From positions 1,488,001-1,552,000 of the forward strand of contig NZ_AP024898.1 in the NCBI RefSeq assembly GCF_024529975.1: 64,000 nucleotides of DNA, in the 5' to 3' direction. The notes beneath the pieces are model-generated. The model was not told the origin of the DNA, searched no databases, and saw only the letters and a program-made list of their open reading frames with translations. The position numbers and the translations under genes are program-made. How positions within the stretch are numbered: position 1 is the first letter of the stretch; each line of letters begins with the position of its first letter. Positions 51,666 to 60,892 of this stretch are shown piece after piece. The stretch comes from Vibrio quintilis (lineage in GTDB: Bacteria; Pseudomonadota; Gammaproteobacteria; Enterobacterales; Vibrionaceae).

Positions 51666-52658
51666 TTAATCTCTGGCTGTTGGCGCCGCTTTGGCGACGG
51701 CAATCAGTGCCTGTGTCAGCGCCCGCGCGTTATATAAAATCGACATCGCACCGCCATAACTCCAAACCGGTTCAACCGCATGAACATGTCCCGCTTTCAC
51801 CACAGGTAAAGCCTGCCACATCACCGATTTTCTGAGCCGGGCTTCTTGCTCAAACGGACGAATATACAGTGCCACATCGGTCGCCGGGATCTGACTTAAA
51901 ATTCTCAGCCGTTTTTGCGTCACGCCCCATTGCGAGGAAGGCATTGGTAACACAGGCGCAATGCCTAATAAAGACAAGGCATATTGTGGCATCGCATTGT
52001 CTCCATACAAATAGATCGCCGTCGGGCTGGCAAACCGAAATACGGCAACCTTCGGCAGGCTATGGCCATACGCCTGATGTAACTGCTGTTTGAGCGATGC
52101 TATCTCTTGATTCATCTGGGTCAAACGCTGTTCTGCAAGGGTTTCCCTGCCCAGAACCTGAGCGATCAAACGGAAGTTTTCAATCGCAGCTTTCGCGTTT
52201 TCATGCTTAGGGCTATTTTCACGCTTAGGGCTGTCTTCACGCTTAGGGCTATTTTCATGCTTGACGCTATAGGTCGTATAAAACAACACCGGCGCAATTT
52301 TGCTCAGGGTCGGCGCCAGCTCAAGCAGGGTTGAGTCGGCAATAATGACATCCGGCTTGAGCCGGGCCAGCTTTTCGAGATTGGGTTCCGCACGCCGGCC
52401 AATATCTTCAACGCCCTGCGGCACGTCCGGTTGTTTTACCCAGGCCCGATACCCGGCAATGTTGGGCATCGCCACAGGCGTCACACCCAGAGACAACACT
52501 TGCTCCGCAATATCCCAGTTCATTGCGGCAACGCGTTTCGGGATGTGTGTCAGCGTATGTTGTCCGCGGCTATCGGTCACTTGATACGCGGCGGCGGCAA
52601 CAGAATGTGAAAAACTACCAAGCCAAATGACGGCTATCAGGACAATGTATGTTCGCAT
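51666..52658 (-). CDS. fhuD: Ferric-siderophore substrate-binding protein (FhuD type)
   Basis: A 330-residue periplasmic binding protein of the helical-backbone (cluster A-II) class. The signal peptide is MRTYIVLIAVIWLGSFSHSV. The core reads PKRVAAMNWDIAEQVLSLGV, PNLEKLARLKPDVIIADS and, near the end, HVHAVEPVWSYGGAMSI. A tandem 18-bp repeat (52197-52265) encodes PKRENS/PKHENS units between the first lobe and the connecting helix; this is surplus to the family. Its 5' end overlaps fhuC by 22 bases and its 3' end lies 16 bases before fhuB. Confidence 0.88.
   Translation of the reverse strand: MRTYIVLIAVIWLGSFSHSVAAAAYQVTDSRGQHTLTHIPKRVAAMNWDIAEQVLSLGVTPVAMPNIAGYRAWVKQPDVPQGVEDIGRRAEPNLEKLARLKPDVIIADSTLLELAPTLSKIAPVLFYTTYSVKHENSPKREDSPKRENSPKHENAKAAIENFRLIAQVLGRETLAEQRLTQMNQEIASLKQQLHQAYGHSLPKVAVFRFASPTAIYLYGDNAMPQYALSLLGIAPVLPMPSSQWGVTQKRLRILSQIPATDVALYIRPFEQEARLRKSVMWQALPVVKAGHVHAVEPVWSYGGAMSILYNARALTQALIAVAKAAPTARD
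52197..52265. repeat. 18-bp tandem repeats in the fhuD-type gene
   Basis: About four units of TTTTCACGCTTAGGGCTA, with A/G changes, lie head to tail in frame and encode the repeated SPKR/HEN/D segment. Length is a multiple of three, so unit gain or loss keeps the frame. Confidence 0.8.
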
Positions 52659-53419
52659 ATGATCGCTACTTGATGAGGTTGATAAGGATGGTCAATCAAT
52701 TCAATGGGTGTGGCATACAACGCGGCCAGACGCGCCGGGTCAGCGAGCAAATCCGCCGGACCATGAAAGGCGACTTGCCCCTGCGTCAGTGCCACGACAT
52801 GCTGCGCAAATTTCAGGGCCAGGTTCAAATCATGCAGAATCACAATGATCCCTTTACCAAATTGCTGATTGAGAGAAGCCAGTAATTGCATGACTTGATA
52901 TTGATGCCGGATATCGAGTGCAGAGGTAGGTTCATCTAAAATCAACACATCCGACTGCTGTGCGAGCAACATTGCAATCCATGCACGTTGCCGCTCTCCC
53001 CCAGAAAGCTGAGACGCTTGCATGTCAGCATATCCGGTCATTTTTGTGGCCTCTAAAGCGGCGTCAATCTTCTCATTATCCTCCGCATTCCAACGCCCGA
53101 ACGCCCCGCGCCATGGGTATCGCCCCAGTCGCACTAATTCCCGTACCGTCAACCCGGCCACGTCCGGGAGCTGTTGCGGCAGAAAGGCAACCTGCCTTGC
53201 CCAGGGCTTGGCCCGGTACGTCGTCAGCGGCTGCTGATTCAATAACACCGTCCCCTGCTCTGGGGCGAGTTGGTTCGATAACAGATTGACCAACGTTGAT
53301 TTACCTGACCCATTATGGCCCAGGACCACCGTCAACTGATCGGTGGGAATCTGAAGGTGCTCAATCTGCAAAATGGATCGCTGATCGCGAATCACTGCAA
53401 CCTTTTCAAGCTCAAACAT
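52637..53419 (-). CDS. fhuC: Ferric-siderophore ABC ATPase (FhuC type)
   Basis: A 260-residue ATPase. Walker A is LGHNGSGKSTLV, Q-loop FLPQQLPD, signature LSGGERQRAWIAMLLAQ, Walker B VLILDEPTSALD and H-loop ILHDLNLAL. It energises the FhuB-type permease. Its start overlaps the end of the FhuF-like gene by 8 bases and its end overlaps fhuD, so the genes are tightly coupled. Confidence 0.92.
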   Translation of the reverse strand: MFELEKVAVIRDQRSILQIEHLQIPTDQLTVVLGHNGSGKSTLVNLLSNQLAPEQGTVLLNQQPLTTYRAKPWARQVAFLPQQLPDVAGLTVRELVRLGRYPWRGAFGRWNAEDNEKIDAALEATKMTGYADMQASQLSGGERQRAWIAMLLAQQSDVLILDEPTSALDIRHQYQVMQLLASLNQQFGKGIIVILHDLNLALKFAQHVVALTQGQVAFHGPADLLADPARLAALYATPIELIDHPYQPHQVAIICEHTLS

Positions 53420-54257
53420 GGGGAACCTGCCGTTTCTTTAATCTTGGGCAATCTGCGCACAGCTCACCCTGCTTTGTTTGATAGACCAGGCAACAACTCC
53501 GGCGCGTCAGGTGTAGCCGTCCGTCCTCACCCAGATCATAAGATGCCAGGTTAGAGGCAGGCAGTGACATCGCTTTGAGCCATAACGCGGCCTGATGTCG
53601 GATTTGATCTGCCTCCCAGGGAAGATCAAGCCACTGAAGTTTTGCCAGATTCGCCAGAATGGCATCCGCCACCAGTTGGCGGGTCATCCCTTGCCGGCAA
53701 CGCGCCACACGATCCAGGATGGCCCGGTAATGAGCAAATAAGGGTTTTAGCTGTGCGCCAGCCTTGATAATCAGCGCGTCGGGATCACCGGCCCAAAAGG
53801 TCGGGGCATCCAGAGCATACCCCATGACACCGCCTTGCCGGACGTATTGCTTCAGGCCGGAAAGATCGGGCAGACGCTGCATGCCGTAAATTCCAATCAT
53901 ACTCAGATAAAGCGGTTGCCAGGTCAATAAATCCCAACTTCGGATCACCCGGTAGCCGGGTGAGGCTTCCGGATAAACGGTTTTCAGACCTTGATGCAGT
54001 TGTTGAATCACCGCCAAATCTTGCGCCGCCCCGGTCACCAGAGCCTTGGTGGCCGAAGAAGCCTCAATTGCATCCGAATGGGTTGTCAACGCCTCAGGCC
54101 ATTCCTTAGAACATGCCTGAGGCTCCCCTTTTGAATACTGAGACAACGGCTCCACCAATTCACCCCGCAGATAAGGGGTGATCGATTGGCCGAGTTGGTT
54201 CAGGGTATCAAATAGTTTGATATTGTCCTGTCGTATCAAAGCGTCCTGGATCATCAA
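53412..54257 (-). CDS. fhuF: FhuF-like siderophore-iron reductase
   Basis: A 281-residue cytoplasmic protein. The C-terminus carries the [2Fe-2S] motif CCLVYQTKQGELCADC, the CC-x10-C-x2-C pattern that marks FhuF. FhuF reduces ferric siderophores in the cytoplasm to release iron. The middle section is a helical FhuF-type domain (YLSMIGIYGMQRLPDLSGLK). It lies 13 bases after the receptor gene and overlaps fhuC. Confidence 0.87.
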   Translation of the reverse strand: MMIQDALIRQDNIKLFDTLNQLGQSITPYLRGELVEPLSQYSKGEPQACSKEWPEALTTHSDAIEASSATKALVTGAAQDLAVIQQLHQGLKTVYPEASPGYRVIRSWDLLTWQPLYLSMIGIYGMQRLPDLSGLKQYVRQGGVMGYALDAPTFWAGDPDALIIKAGAQLKPLFAHYRAILDRVARCRQGMTRQLVADAILANLAKLQWLDLPWEADQIRHQAALWLKAMSLPASNLASYDLGEDGRLHLTRRSCCLVYQTKQGELCADCPRLKKRQVPHV

Positions 54258-54270
54258 TACGTTCTTTCGG

Positions 54271-56499
54271 TTAAAATTGATAATTCACATTCATCTCAAC
54301 AGTTCGCTCCGCACCATACCAACAGTTCGCACTGTTGTAACATGAATAATATTCTTTATTGAATACATTGGTTGCTGACAGGGTCAGTTTTGCTCCCGTC
54401 AAAGTGTCAGACATGTGTTTCAAGTCGTAACCAATCGAGACATCCGCTAACGTATAATCAGGCACTTTCCCCGTATTTTCGGCATCAATCTGCATAGTAC
54501 CGACATAACGGATCCCGCCTCCCAGACGCGTTCCCGCCAGCGCCCCCGTATGGATGTGATAGTTTGCCGATACATTGGCACGATGCTTCGGCACCCAGAC
54601 CGGCGTTTTTCCTTCCAGATCGTTTTCGCTATCTTTGGTAATCTCCATATCCAGATACGTGTAATTCGCGGCAATATCCCATTGATCAGAGAGCATCCAC
54701 TGCCCTGAGACTTCCGCCCCCTGAGATCTGATTTCACCTAACTGGATTTTGTAATTGGTATTGTCCGGGTCCGCCACTAAGACATCTTTTTTGTTGATGC
54801 GGAACAAGGCAAGCGTCCCGCGCCAGTCCATATCCGGATCTTCATATTTCAAACCGACCTCAATTTGGTTGCCTTTCTGCGGTTTAAATGATTCACCACT
54901 GGCATTCGTCCCCGCCGAAGGCTCGAAGCTCGTTGCATAGCTGATATAAGGCGACAGACCATTATCAAAGGCATACAGGCTCCCAACACGATAAGAGAAG
55001 TTGTGGTGATCCGCATCGGTCACCGTCACCGAAGAAGAAACATCGGTTGTTGTCGTCGACTCATAGTGGTCAAACCGACCGCCAGCAATCAAAACAAGTT
55101 GATCCCATTGCACCTGATCTTGCGCGTACAACCCCGTCTGACGGATCGATATATGACTCTTTTGTGCATACACCGAACTGAGTGTGCTGGTATCAAGCAA
55201 GTTGTTATTCGGCTGGAACAAATTGAATTGATAGAATGACGTATCGGACGTCGCATACTCTTGATAGCCGGAATCGCCATCCAACCGTTGATAATCGAGA
55301 CCCAGCAACACACTGTGCATGGCGGAATCGGTCACAATGAGCCCTGACAGTTGATTATCCACAACCAGCCCATACGAATTCTCATCCGTCGAATAAATAT
55401 TTCTTGCCAGGGTGCCTGTTGATTCGTCAAAGCTCGATGCCAAATGATACGTATTCCGTTGCTTCAGTGAAGCATCCATATATCGCAAGTTTTGCAGGAA
55501 GGACCAATGCTGATTGAAGGTATGGTTCACTTTATAGCCAGCCAGAACAAATTCCCGCTCAAGATGGTTCCAGTTTTTATCACCGACAAACGTGGATGGG
55601 CTTGTTGAACCATTGGCGTTCGCCTGGAACATGCCCGATGCCGGCATCGCGGAATTAATCCCCATATCCGGATCATGCTGATAATAAAGATTAAAGTTGA
55701 TCAGCGTGTTGTCAGTCACTTGCCAGTCTAAAGAAGGTGCGATCATCTGACGCTCTTCTTCAGAGTCATCGACCTGACTGTCTTGCTTGCGTAATAGAGC
55801 AATCAACCGGTATGCAAGGCGACTGTCACTGATTTGCCCGGTCGAATCCAGCGACACTTCTCTCAGACGTCGCGATCCCGTCGCGACATTCACCTGCGTA
55901 CCTGGGGCCGGTTCTGGCGATTTGGCGATCATGTTCACCATGCCACCGGGCGGCATCGCACCATACAAGACCGATGTTGGGCCTTTAAATACTTCTACTT
56001 GCTCAAGCGCAGTCGGGTCGATTTGCGGCTGTAGATTCCACCCCTGCAAATATTGCAATAGCAAACCGTCGTAATAGCTTTGAGGTGCATCAAAACCACG
56101 AATGTTAAAGGTGTCGTACATAGTCACCGCCCCGCCCCGCACTTCGGTCGTGACTCCCGGTGAATAACGCAACGTCTGATTTAAGGACTTCACGCCCCGT
56201 TCTGAAAGGGTTTCTTGATCAATCACAGAAATCGACTGCGGTGTGTCCTCAGGTTCCAATGCGGTTTTGGTCGCCGTATTGCGGTACATCTGTCCGATGA
56301 CCTCCATCGTGTCCGGTGAGTCGGATGAGTCAGACGGTGTGTTCTCAGCCGCCATGGGACAGATTGAAAATAAAGAGAGGCCGATTGCTGTCACAAGCGT
56401 TGTTGGCTTCAATCGTTTGGATTGAATCGTCTGTATATGTTTTATTTGTTCTTGTTTCATTTGTTCCTGTTTCATTTGTTCCTGTTTCATGACTACCAT
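54271..56499 (-). CDS. TonB-dependent ferric-siderophore receptor
   Basis: A 742-residue outer-membrane receptor. After a leader (KPTTLVTAIGLSLFSICPMAA) comes the plug domain (about 65-200: SISVIDQETLSERGVKSLNQTLRYSPGV, then VEVFKGPTSVLYGAMPPGGMVNMI) and a 22-strand barrel ending VEMNVNYQF with the terminal Phe. A TonB-box-like DTMEVIG is near the N-terminus. Alternative starts are provided by tandem 15-bp repeats (MKQEQ three times). It heads the siderophore operon, with a Fur box upstream. FhuF, FhuC, FhuD and FhuB neighbours point to a hydroxamate ligand. Confidence 0.9.
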   Translation of the reverse strand: MVVMKQEQMKQEQMKQEQIKHIQTIQSKRLKPTTLVTAIGLSLFSICPMAAENTPSDSSDSPDTMEVIGQMYRNTATKTALEPEDTPQSISVIDQETLSERGVKSLNQTLRYSPGVTTEVRGGAVTMYDTFNIRGFDAPQSYYDGLLLQYLQGWNLQPQIDPTALEQVEVFKGPTSVLYGAMPPGGMVNMIAKSPEPAPGTQVNVATGSRRLREVSLDSTGQISDSRLAYRLIALLRKQDSQVDDSEEERQMIAPSLDWQVTDNTLINFNLYYQHDPDMGINSAMPASGMFQANANGSTSPSTFVGDKNWNHLEREFVLAGYKVNHTFNQHWSFLQNLRYMDASLKQRNTYHLASSFDESTGTLARNIYSTDENSYGLVVDNQLSGLIVTDSAMHSVLLGLDYQRLDGDSGYQEYATSDTSFYQFNLFQPNNNLLDTSTLSSVYAQKSHISIRQTGLYAQDQVQWDQLVLIAGGRFDHYESTTTTDVSSSVTVTDADHHNFSYRVGSLYAFDNGLSPYISYATSFEPSAGTNASGESFKPQKGNQIEVGLKYEDPDMDWRGTLALFRINKKDVLVADPDNTNYKIQLGEIRSQGAEVSGQWMLSDQWDIAANYTYLDMEITKDSENDLEGKTPVWVPKHRANVSANYHIHTGALAGTRLGGGIRYVGTMQIDAENTGKVPDYTLADVSIGYDLKHMSDTLTGAKLTLSATNVFNKEYYSCYNSANCWYGAERTVEMNVNYQF
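56445..56490 (-). repeat. 15-bp tandem repeats at the receptor start
   Basis: Three units of ATGAAACAGGAACAA (reading the minus strand) each hold an ATG and an AGGAA site that sits 5 nt before the next ATG. In-frame starts are thus at 56490, 56475 and 56460, after an earlier ATG at 56499. Confidence 0.75.
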
Positions 56500-56577
56500 G
56501 ATGATTCCACTTCACTCCGAAAACTGCTTACGGCTCATATTCCAGCGTGTGCTTACACTTCTTTATTATGATTTGAT

Positions 56578-56592
56578 TGATAATAATTATCA
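56578..56592. promoter_or_regulatory. Fur box upstream of the siderophore operon
   Basis: TGATAATAATTATCA lies about 80 bases before the receptor start and is an inverted repeat of the 7-base half sites of Fur (TGATAAT). Iron repression of the whole operon is expected. Confidence 0.75.
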
Positions 56593-56839
56593 TTTAAAGA
56601 ATCATATAGATTTAATAAGACAAAAATTAACAATTTGGTGCATGTCTGCATAAATGGCGCAAAAATATCACGCAAACTTTGTGGCTAAAGCGCTATCGCT
56701 CAAGGAATATCGGTAAAGAACGATTGGCGAAGAACGATGGGTGAAGGGATAGCATCGACAAAAGATTGCTGGGAAATGCGGCGATCATGCGATAAAAAGC
56801 GCTTTGTAAAAGAAACGAGCCGGTTGCAAGACATGATGC

Positions 56840-57772
56840 TTAAAGGTGAATCGGGAGCCAGTATTCAGCGTTGACCCTATCACTTTCAAACGGTTCAGAC
56901 GCCTCCACATGAAAAGGCGGGTAATAAAATTCAAGCACCGGGGCTTCATCTGCCCCTTTGTAACCCGATTCCGGCAACCAGACGGACAAAAGCCAGGTCA
57001 CCGCATGATGAAGCTCACAAGCTTTACCCTGATAACGCATCACGGCATAGTTCTGCTCTGACAGGCACACTGAAGGTAAGTCGGTTAATCGTTCAGTCAC
57101 CCCCGGAAAGGCTTCAACACCTGCCCAATAGGTGAGCTCTCCGAATGTGTCATCCCGGTGTTCAATAATACCAATATGCGGGACGTGATAAAGCTGGTCA
57201 TCGCGCACGATTTCGAAGAAGGATTGCCAAATCTGCGGAATAGTTTCGGCAAAATCAGGCGTGGCCGCATATAGCCCTTTCACCTGGGCAGATACGCCAT
57301 GGACATTCAATTGACTCATGGAATCAATGCGGACCTGATAAAAAACAGGGGCTGAACGCTGTACCTGCTCACCAGGCGAGGCAGAATCCGGACGCGTTAA
57401 CCGGGCTTTGATACCAATGCGCGTCCCCCGGATTTGGTAAGCTTTGGGTGACAATCCGAAATGCTGTTTAAACGCCCGGCTAAAAGCGACTTCAGAGTTA
57501 AAGCCAAACTCATAGGCAATATCCGACATTCGGTAGCGTGTCGATAACACCAATTCAGCCGCGCAGCTGAGTTTCATTTCCCGGACATATTGTGCCACCG
57601 AATAGCCGGTATATGTCTGAAAAACACGCTGCAATTGCCAACGGGACCAACAACTCGCATCAGCGAGCATATCTAAAGTCAAAGGCATCCGGATATGGGT
57701 ATGGATATAATCCAATACCTTTTCGATCCGAATAAACTGTCCGTTGGGTTGATGGGGGGACGAAGGCGTCAT
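56840..57772 (-). CDS. AraC family regulator with GyrI-like effector domain
   Basis: A 310-residue regulator. The AraC DNA-binding domain is N-terminal (residues 15-115: LTLDMLADASCWSRWQLQRVFQTYTGYSVAQYVRE and MSDIAYEFGFNSEVAFSRAFKQHFGLSPKAYQ). A GyrI-like effector domain (about 150-310) follows, the Rob/SbmC-type arrangement for small hydrophobic ligands. It lies upstream of the siderophore operon on the same strand, but with a 300-base gap and its own promoter. Control of that operon is possible. Confidence 0.88.
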   Translation of the reverse strand: MTPSSPHQPNGQFIRIEKVLDYIHTHIRMPLTLDMLADASCWSRWQLQRVFQTYTGYSVAQYVREMKLSCAAELVLSTRYRMSDIAYEFGFNSEVAFSRAFKQHFGLSPKAYQIRGTRIGIKARLTRPDSASPGEQVQRSAPVFYQVRIDSMSQLNVHGVSAQVKGLYAATPDFAETIPQIWQSFFEIVRDDQLYHVPHIGIIEHRDDTFGELTYWAGVEAFPGVTERLTDLPSVCLSEQNYAVMRYQGKACELHHAVTWLLSVWLPESGYKGADEAPVLEFYYPPFHVEASEPFESDRVNAEYWLPIHL

Positions 57773-57894
57773 TCGCGCAATATCCTATATCCGTTCCAGT
57801 GTTATCGACTGATTGATATCTCAATTAGTGATGAAACTCAAGCGTTCTGATGCTAAAAGGTGGCGAAATACAATGTATTTTGGGGATATGTATT

Positions 57895-58300
57895 CAGGTG
57901 TATTCTGGGGACAGACACTTTAACTATTTGATGGATGTGAGCAAAGGTGAATTTGCAACGCGTTTATATCAATGATGTTTATATTTGATCTGTATTCCCA
58001 CGGAAGACCGTGGAAACAGAGTTAGCGAAGGTTACTCCTCGTTCCCACGCTCAGCGTGGGAAAATGCATACCTGACTCAGAAGTGCCACACAAGATGTAT
58101 CAGAAGGTTGAATAGATTCACCAAAATCCTGTTAAAATAGACTATGTCGATAAAGCGACTCACTGGCGTTATTCAAGTGTTCGTCATAATGAAGGTGAAA
58201 CAGAACGACTTGATATCTGCCAGTCATGGTCATTTTTGATTCGGTATGTATTCCCACGGAGAACCGTGAGAACAAGGGTGACGCGACGAGGTCAGTTGCT
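57895..58300. repeat. REP-like palindromes and dispersed repeat
   Basis: A GGGGACAGACAC copy at about 57902 is followed by ATGGATGTGAGCAAAGGTGA (57932), then a TTCCCACGG/CCGTGG hairpin near 57995. At 58042-58062 there is a perfect palindrome with arms TTCCCACGCT and AGCGTGGGAA around one base. Another degraded hairpin lies near 58248. No gene is supported from 57773 to 58363. Confidence 0.7.
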
Positions 58301-58363
58301 GCCCGGATCCCAATGGTTATGTAGCAAATCACACGGTGTATTCAATGATAAGAGAGTATAGAT

Positions 58364-58912
58364 ATGACAACATCTAGAGCAGAACTGGAGACAAGACAAT
58401 GGTTAAACGATGTTGTTATTGGCCTGAACCTGTGTCCTTTTGCGCATAAACCGAATAAAAACAACCAAATCAAGGTGGCTGTTTCTGCAGCGACATCGGA
58501 AGAACAGTTGCTGGCGTTTATATTACTCGAACTCAGGGAACTGGACAGCAAAGCGCCCGAAGCGCTGGAAACCACCCTGGTCGTTGTGACCGATATGCTG
58601 GCAGATTTTATGGATTATAACTTCTTTTTAGACTGGGTCGATGCCTTACTCAGGCAAGAAGACTATGAAGGCATTTACCAGATCGCGAGCTTTCATCCAG
58701 ACTACTGCTTTGGTGGCACTGAACCCGAAGATGCCGAGAACTTAACCAACCGTTCACCCTATCCGACAATCCATTTGATACGCGAAGCGTCGATGGAAAA
58801 GGTGCTGAAACATTACCCGAATCCGGAAGCTATTCCCGATAACAACATCGCCAGAGTCGAAGCTTTGACAGACAAGGAAAAAGCCAGGCTGTTTCCTTAT
58901 CTTATTCTCTGA
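58364..58912 (+). CDS. DUF1415 domain-containing protein
   Basis: A 182-residue soluble protein with the family features WLNDVVIGLNLCPFAHKP near the N-terminus, FMDYNFFLDWVDALL in the middle and FHPDYCFGG followed by NRSPYPTIHLIREASM. The conserved Cys and His (CPFA, FHPDY) suggest a metal or catalytic site, but the function is unknown. No operon partner is close. Confidence 0.85.
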   Translation: MTTSRAELETRQWLNDVVIGLNLCPFAHKPNKNNQIKVAVSAATSEEQLLAFILLELRELDSKAPEALETTLVVVTDMLADFMDYNFFLDWVDALLRQEDYEGIYQIASFHPDYCFGGTEPEDAENLTNRSPYPTIHLIREASMEKVLKHYPNPEAIPDNNIARVEALTDKEKARLFPYLIL

Positions 58913-59000
58913 ATTCAGCTGATTCCTGTCATTTTTTGTGAATGAAACAGGGTGTGGCATCAGTATGACGTTTTGAGCTTTGGCTTAGGGTGCATGTCCC

Positions 59001-59038
59001 CGTTGGTCTCCGTTGGTCTCCGTTGGTCTCCGTTGGTC
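59001..59038. repeat. 10-bp tandem repeat
   Basis: CGTTGGTCTC is repeated about 3.8 times head to tail, directly after a GCATGTCCC motif of the dispersed family and before the antitoxin gene. Confidence 0.85.
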
Positions 59039-59114
59039 ATGATACGCGTTTGTGAGTTCCCCATCCCAAAGGCTGGTGCTAACATTTGTACACACACCAG
59101 CAAAGGAATCAATC

Positions 59115-59399
59115 ATGGACACCCGAATTCAGTTTCGTGTTGATGAGGAAACAAAACGCCTGGCGCAACAAATGGCTGAAAGTCAGGGCCGCACACTGAG
59201 CGATGCCTGTCGTGAACTGACCGAGCAGCTCGCTGAGCAACAACGTAAAGCGTTATCTCACGATTCATGGTTAACCGAACAGGTCAATTTGGCATTTGAG
59301 AAGTTTGACTCCGGACAAGCGGTTTTCGTTGAACACCAAACCGCTCAATCCCGAATGGCGGAGCGCAAAGCCAGAATCCGCAACCGGGGTAAGCAATGA
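59115..59399 (+). CDS. RelB/DinJ-type antitoxin
   Basis: A 94-residue ribbon-helix-helix antitoxin: MDTRIQFRVDEETKRLAQQM then GRTLSDACRELTEQL, with a charged, disordered C-terminal part that would wrap the toxin. AAAGGA is 8 nt before the ATG. The stop overlaps the toxin start as ATGA. The toxin reading frame is interrupted, so the antitoxin may be an orphan. Confidence 0.82.
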   Translation: MDTRIQFRVDEETKRLAQQMAESQGRTLSDACRELTEQLAEQQRKALSHDSWLTEQVNLAFEKFDSGQAVFVEHQTAQSRMAERKARIRNRGKQ

Positions 59400-59674
59400 T
59401 TTTATGGGAAGAATAGTCACTCAATGATCGCGAAAAGATTTTTGAGTTTCTCTATGACTTCAACCCTGATGCAGCAGAGAAAACGGACAACCTCATTGAA
59501 ATGAAAGTTGAAAACCTGGCAGAACACCTTCTCATGGGTGAACAACGGGACGGTCTCCGTGGACGACTGCTCATCATTCCTGAGATTTCAATGATCGTCT
59601 CGTACTGGCTTGAGGGCGATATTATTCGGATTATGCGTGTACTCCACCAGAAACAAAAATTCCCGGTGGATTGA
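59396..59674 (+). pseudogene. RelE/ParE-type toxin with in-frame amber codon
   Basis: Read from the ATG at 59396 the sequence is MILWEE, then TAG at 59414-59416, then SLNDREKIFEFLYDFNPDAA and on through RDGLRGRLLIIPEISMIVSYWLEGDIIRIMRVLHQKQ to TGA at 59672. The rest of the 92-codon frame is a well-kept RelE/ParE toxin. Only the one stop breaks it. The change may be a recent inactivation, a sequencing error, or a low-level read-through switch. Confidence 0.82.
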
Positions 59675-59751
59675 TGATTCGCTCTGGGGAGTGAATTTCT
59701 TAGGCGTGTGTCTCCGGTATTTCCCCCTGTATTCTCCCCTGGATTGACTTG

Positions 59752-60492
59752 TTACATCTCGATGACTTGAGACTTCCAGGTTTGGTTTGCCTGATGAGAA
59801 AGAATGATTGAATCTTTTTCTTTGCTTGCAACACCTAACAAACCATCTTTACTCCATGTAGCACTTTTGCCTACGGGTTCCCAACCACCTGTGGGTTTAT
59901 TGTGGTTTGCCATGACAACTAGCAGATCATGTTCTTCGGCATACTCCTGCATTTTTTGAGTGTCAGAGTTATACCCACCATCAGTGACGAAAACACCAGC
60001 AGCATAAACTGTTGCCGAATTTTCAGCGTACGATTTCGCATGCAGAGGGTTGTTTGCATCGGCACAGATGGCGATGGCTACTTTTTGATCTTGAATTTTA
60101 AGTATTTTGGGTTCATCACCGCGGACGAAGTACTGATCTTCACCGGGGTGAAGGTTCATCTTGGAGTACGTTGATATTGATCCATTCGGGCCGAAGATTA
60201 GAGAGCCAATGTGCAACCCACTTTCTGAGAGTAAGGGAGCTCCCGCAACGATCCAAATTGCATTTTCACATGCAGACTTTGCAAGAGGATTAAGCCGCTC
60301 ATCAGAAGCGGTCAATGCCAGTGAAGACGCCAGTTGAGGTTCATACCCGGTTAATGAGAGTTCAGGGAATATGATTATCGAAGTCTTGTATCTGGCAGCA
60401 ATATCTATTGCGTTAAGATGGTTCTCAATATTCTGAAAGATATCTCCCTTGACAGAAGGAATTTGAGCGACTGCAATTTTAAAGTTTTGCAC
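59752..60492 (-). CDS. Carbon-nitrogen hydrolase (nitrilase superfamily)
   Basis: A 246-residue amidase-type hydrolase. The catalytic triad is visible: Glu in IIIFPELSLTGYEP (about residue 44), Lys in YSKMNLHPGEDQYF and Cys in VAIAICADANNPLHAK. The length is that of single-domain omega-amidase-like members. The GTG start at 60492 has AAGGAAG 4 nt upstream. It lies alone between toxin-antitoxin modules; the substrate amide is unknown. Confidence 0.87.
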   Translation of the reverse strand: MQNFKIAVAQIPSVKGDIFQNIENHLNAIDIAARYKTSIIIFPELSLTGYEPQLASSLALTASDERLNPLAKSACENAIWIVAGAPLLSESGLHIGSLIFGPNGSISTYSKMNLHPGEDQYFVRGDEPKILKIQDQKVAIAICADANNPLHAKSYAENSATVYAAGVFVTDGGYNSDTQKMQEYAEEHDLLVVMANHNKPTGGWEPVGKSATWSKDGLLGVASKEKDSIILSHQANQTWKSQVIEM

Positions 60493-60642
60493 AATACTTC
60501 CTTAGAAAAGTAACATTTGTATATGATGCACGCGCAAAAGCCGCTTGCACCCTTTTACACAAAAATCGCACGATTTAATCATATTGACCATTTCATGCGA
60601 ACAACTATAATCTCACTGTGATACCAAATTTGGAGATTGATC

Positions 60643-60885
60643 ATGCACACATTAACAGCAAATGATGCGAAACGTAATTTTGGTGAGCTGCTTCTCAGCG
60701 CCCAACGTGAGCCGGTAAAGATCAGCAAAAACAGCAAAGACGCCGTAGTCGTCATGTCCATTAAAGATTATGAAGAGTTAGAGGCTATGAAAGCTGACTA
60801 CCTCAAACATTGTTTTGAGTCGGCAAAACAAGACCTGGCGCAAGGTAATGTAGCTAATGGCGAAGACTTCCTGAGCGCCTTGTAA
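60643..60885 (+). CDS. Phd/YefM-type antitoxin
   Basis: An 80-residue antitoxin, MHTLTANDAKRNFGELLLSA then EPVKISKNSKDAVVVMSIKDYEEL, the Phd/YefM DNA-binding fold. GGAG is 8 nt before the ATG at 60643. It is followed after 7 bases by the toxin gene and should repress the pair together with the toxin. Confidence 0.87.
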   Translation: MHTLTANDAKRNFGELLLSAQREPVKISKNSKDAVVVMSIKDYEELEAMKADYLKHCFESAKQDLAQGNVANGEDFLSAL

Positions 60886-60892
60886 CTGACTT

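Noticed and set aside
59001..59038. Short CRISPR-like array
   Set aside because: The unit is only 10 bp with no spacers; it is a simple tandem repeat.
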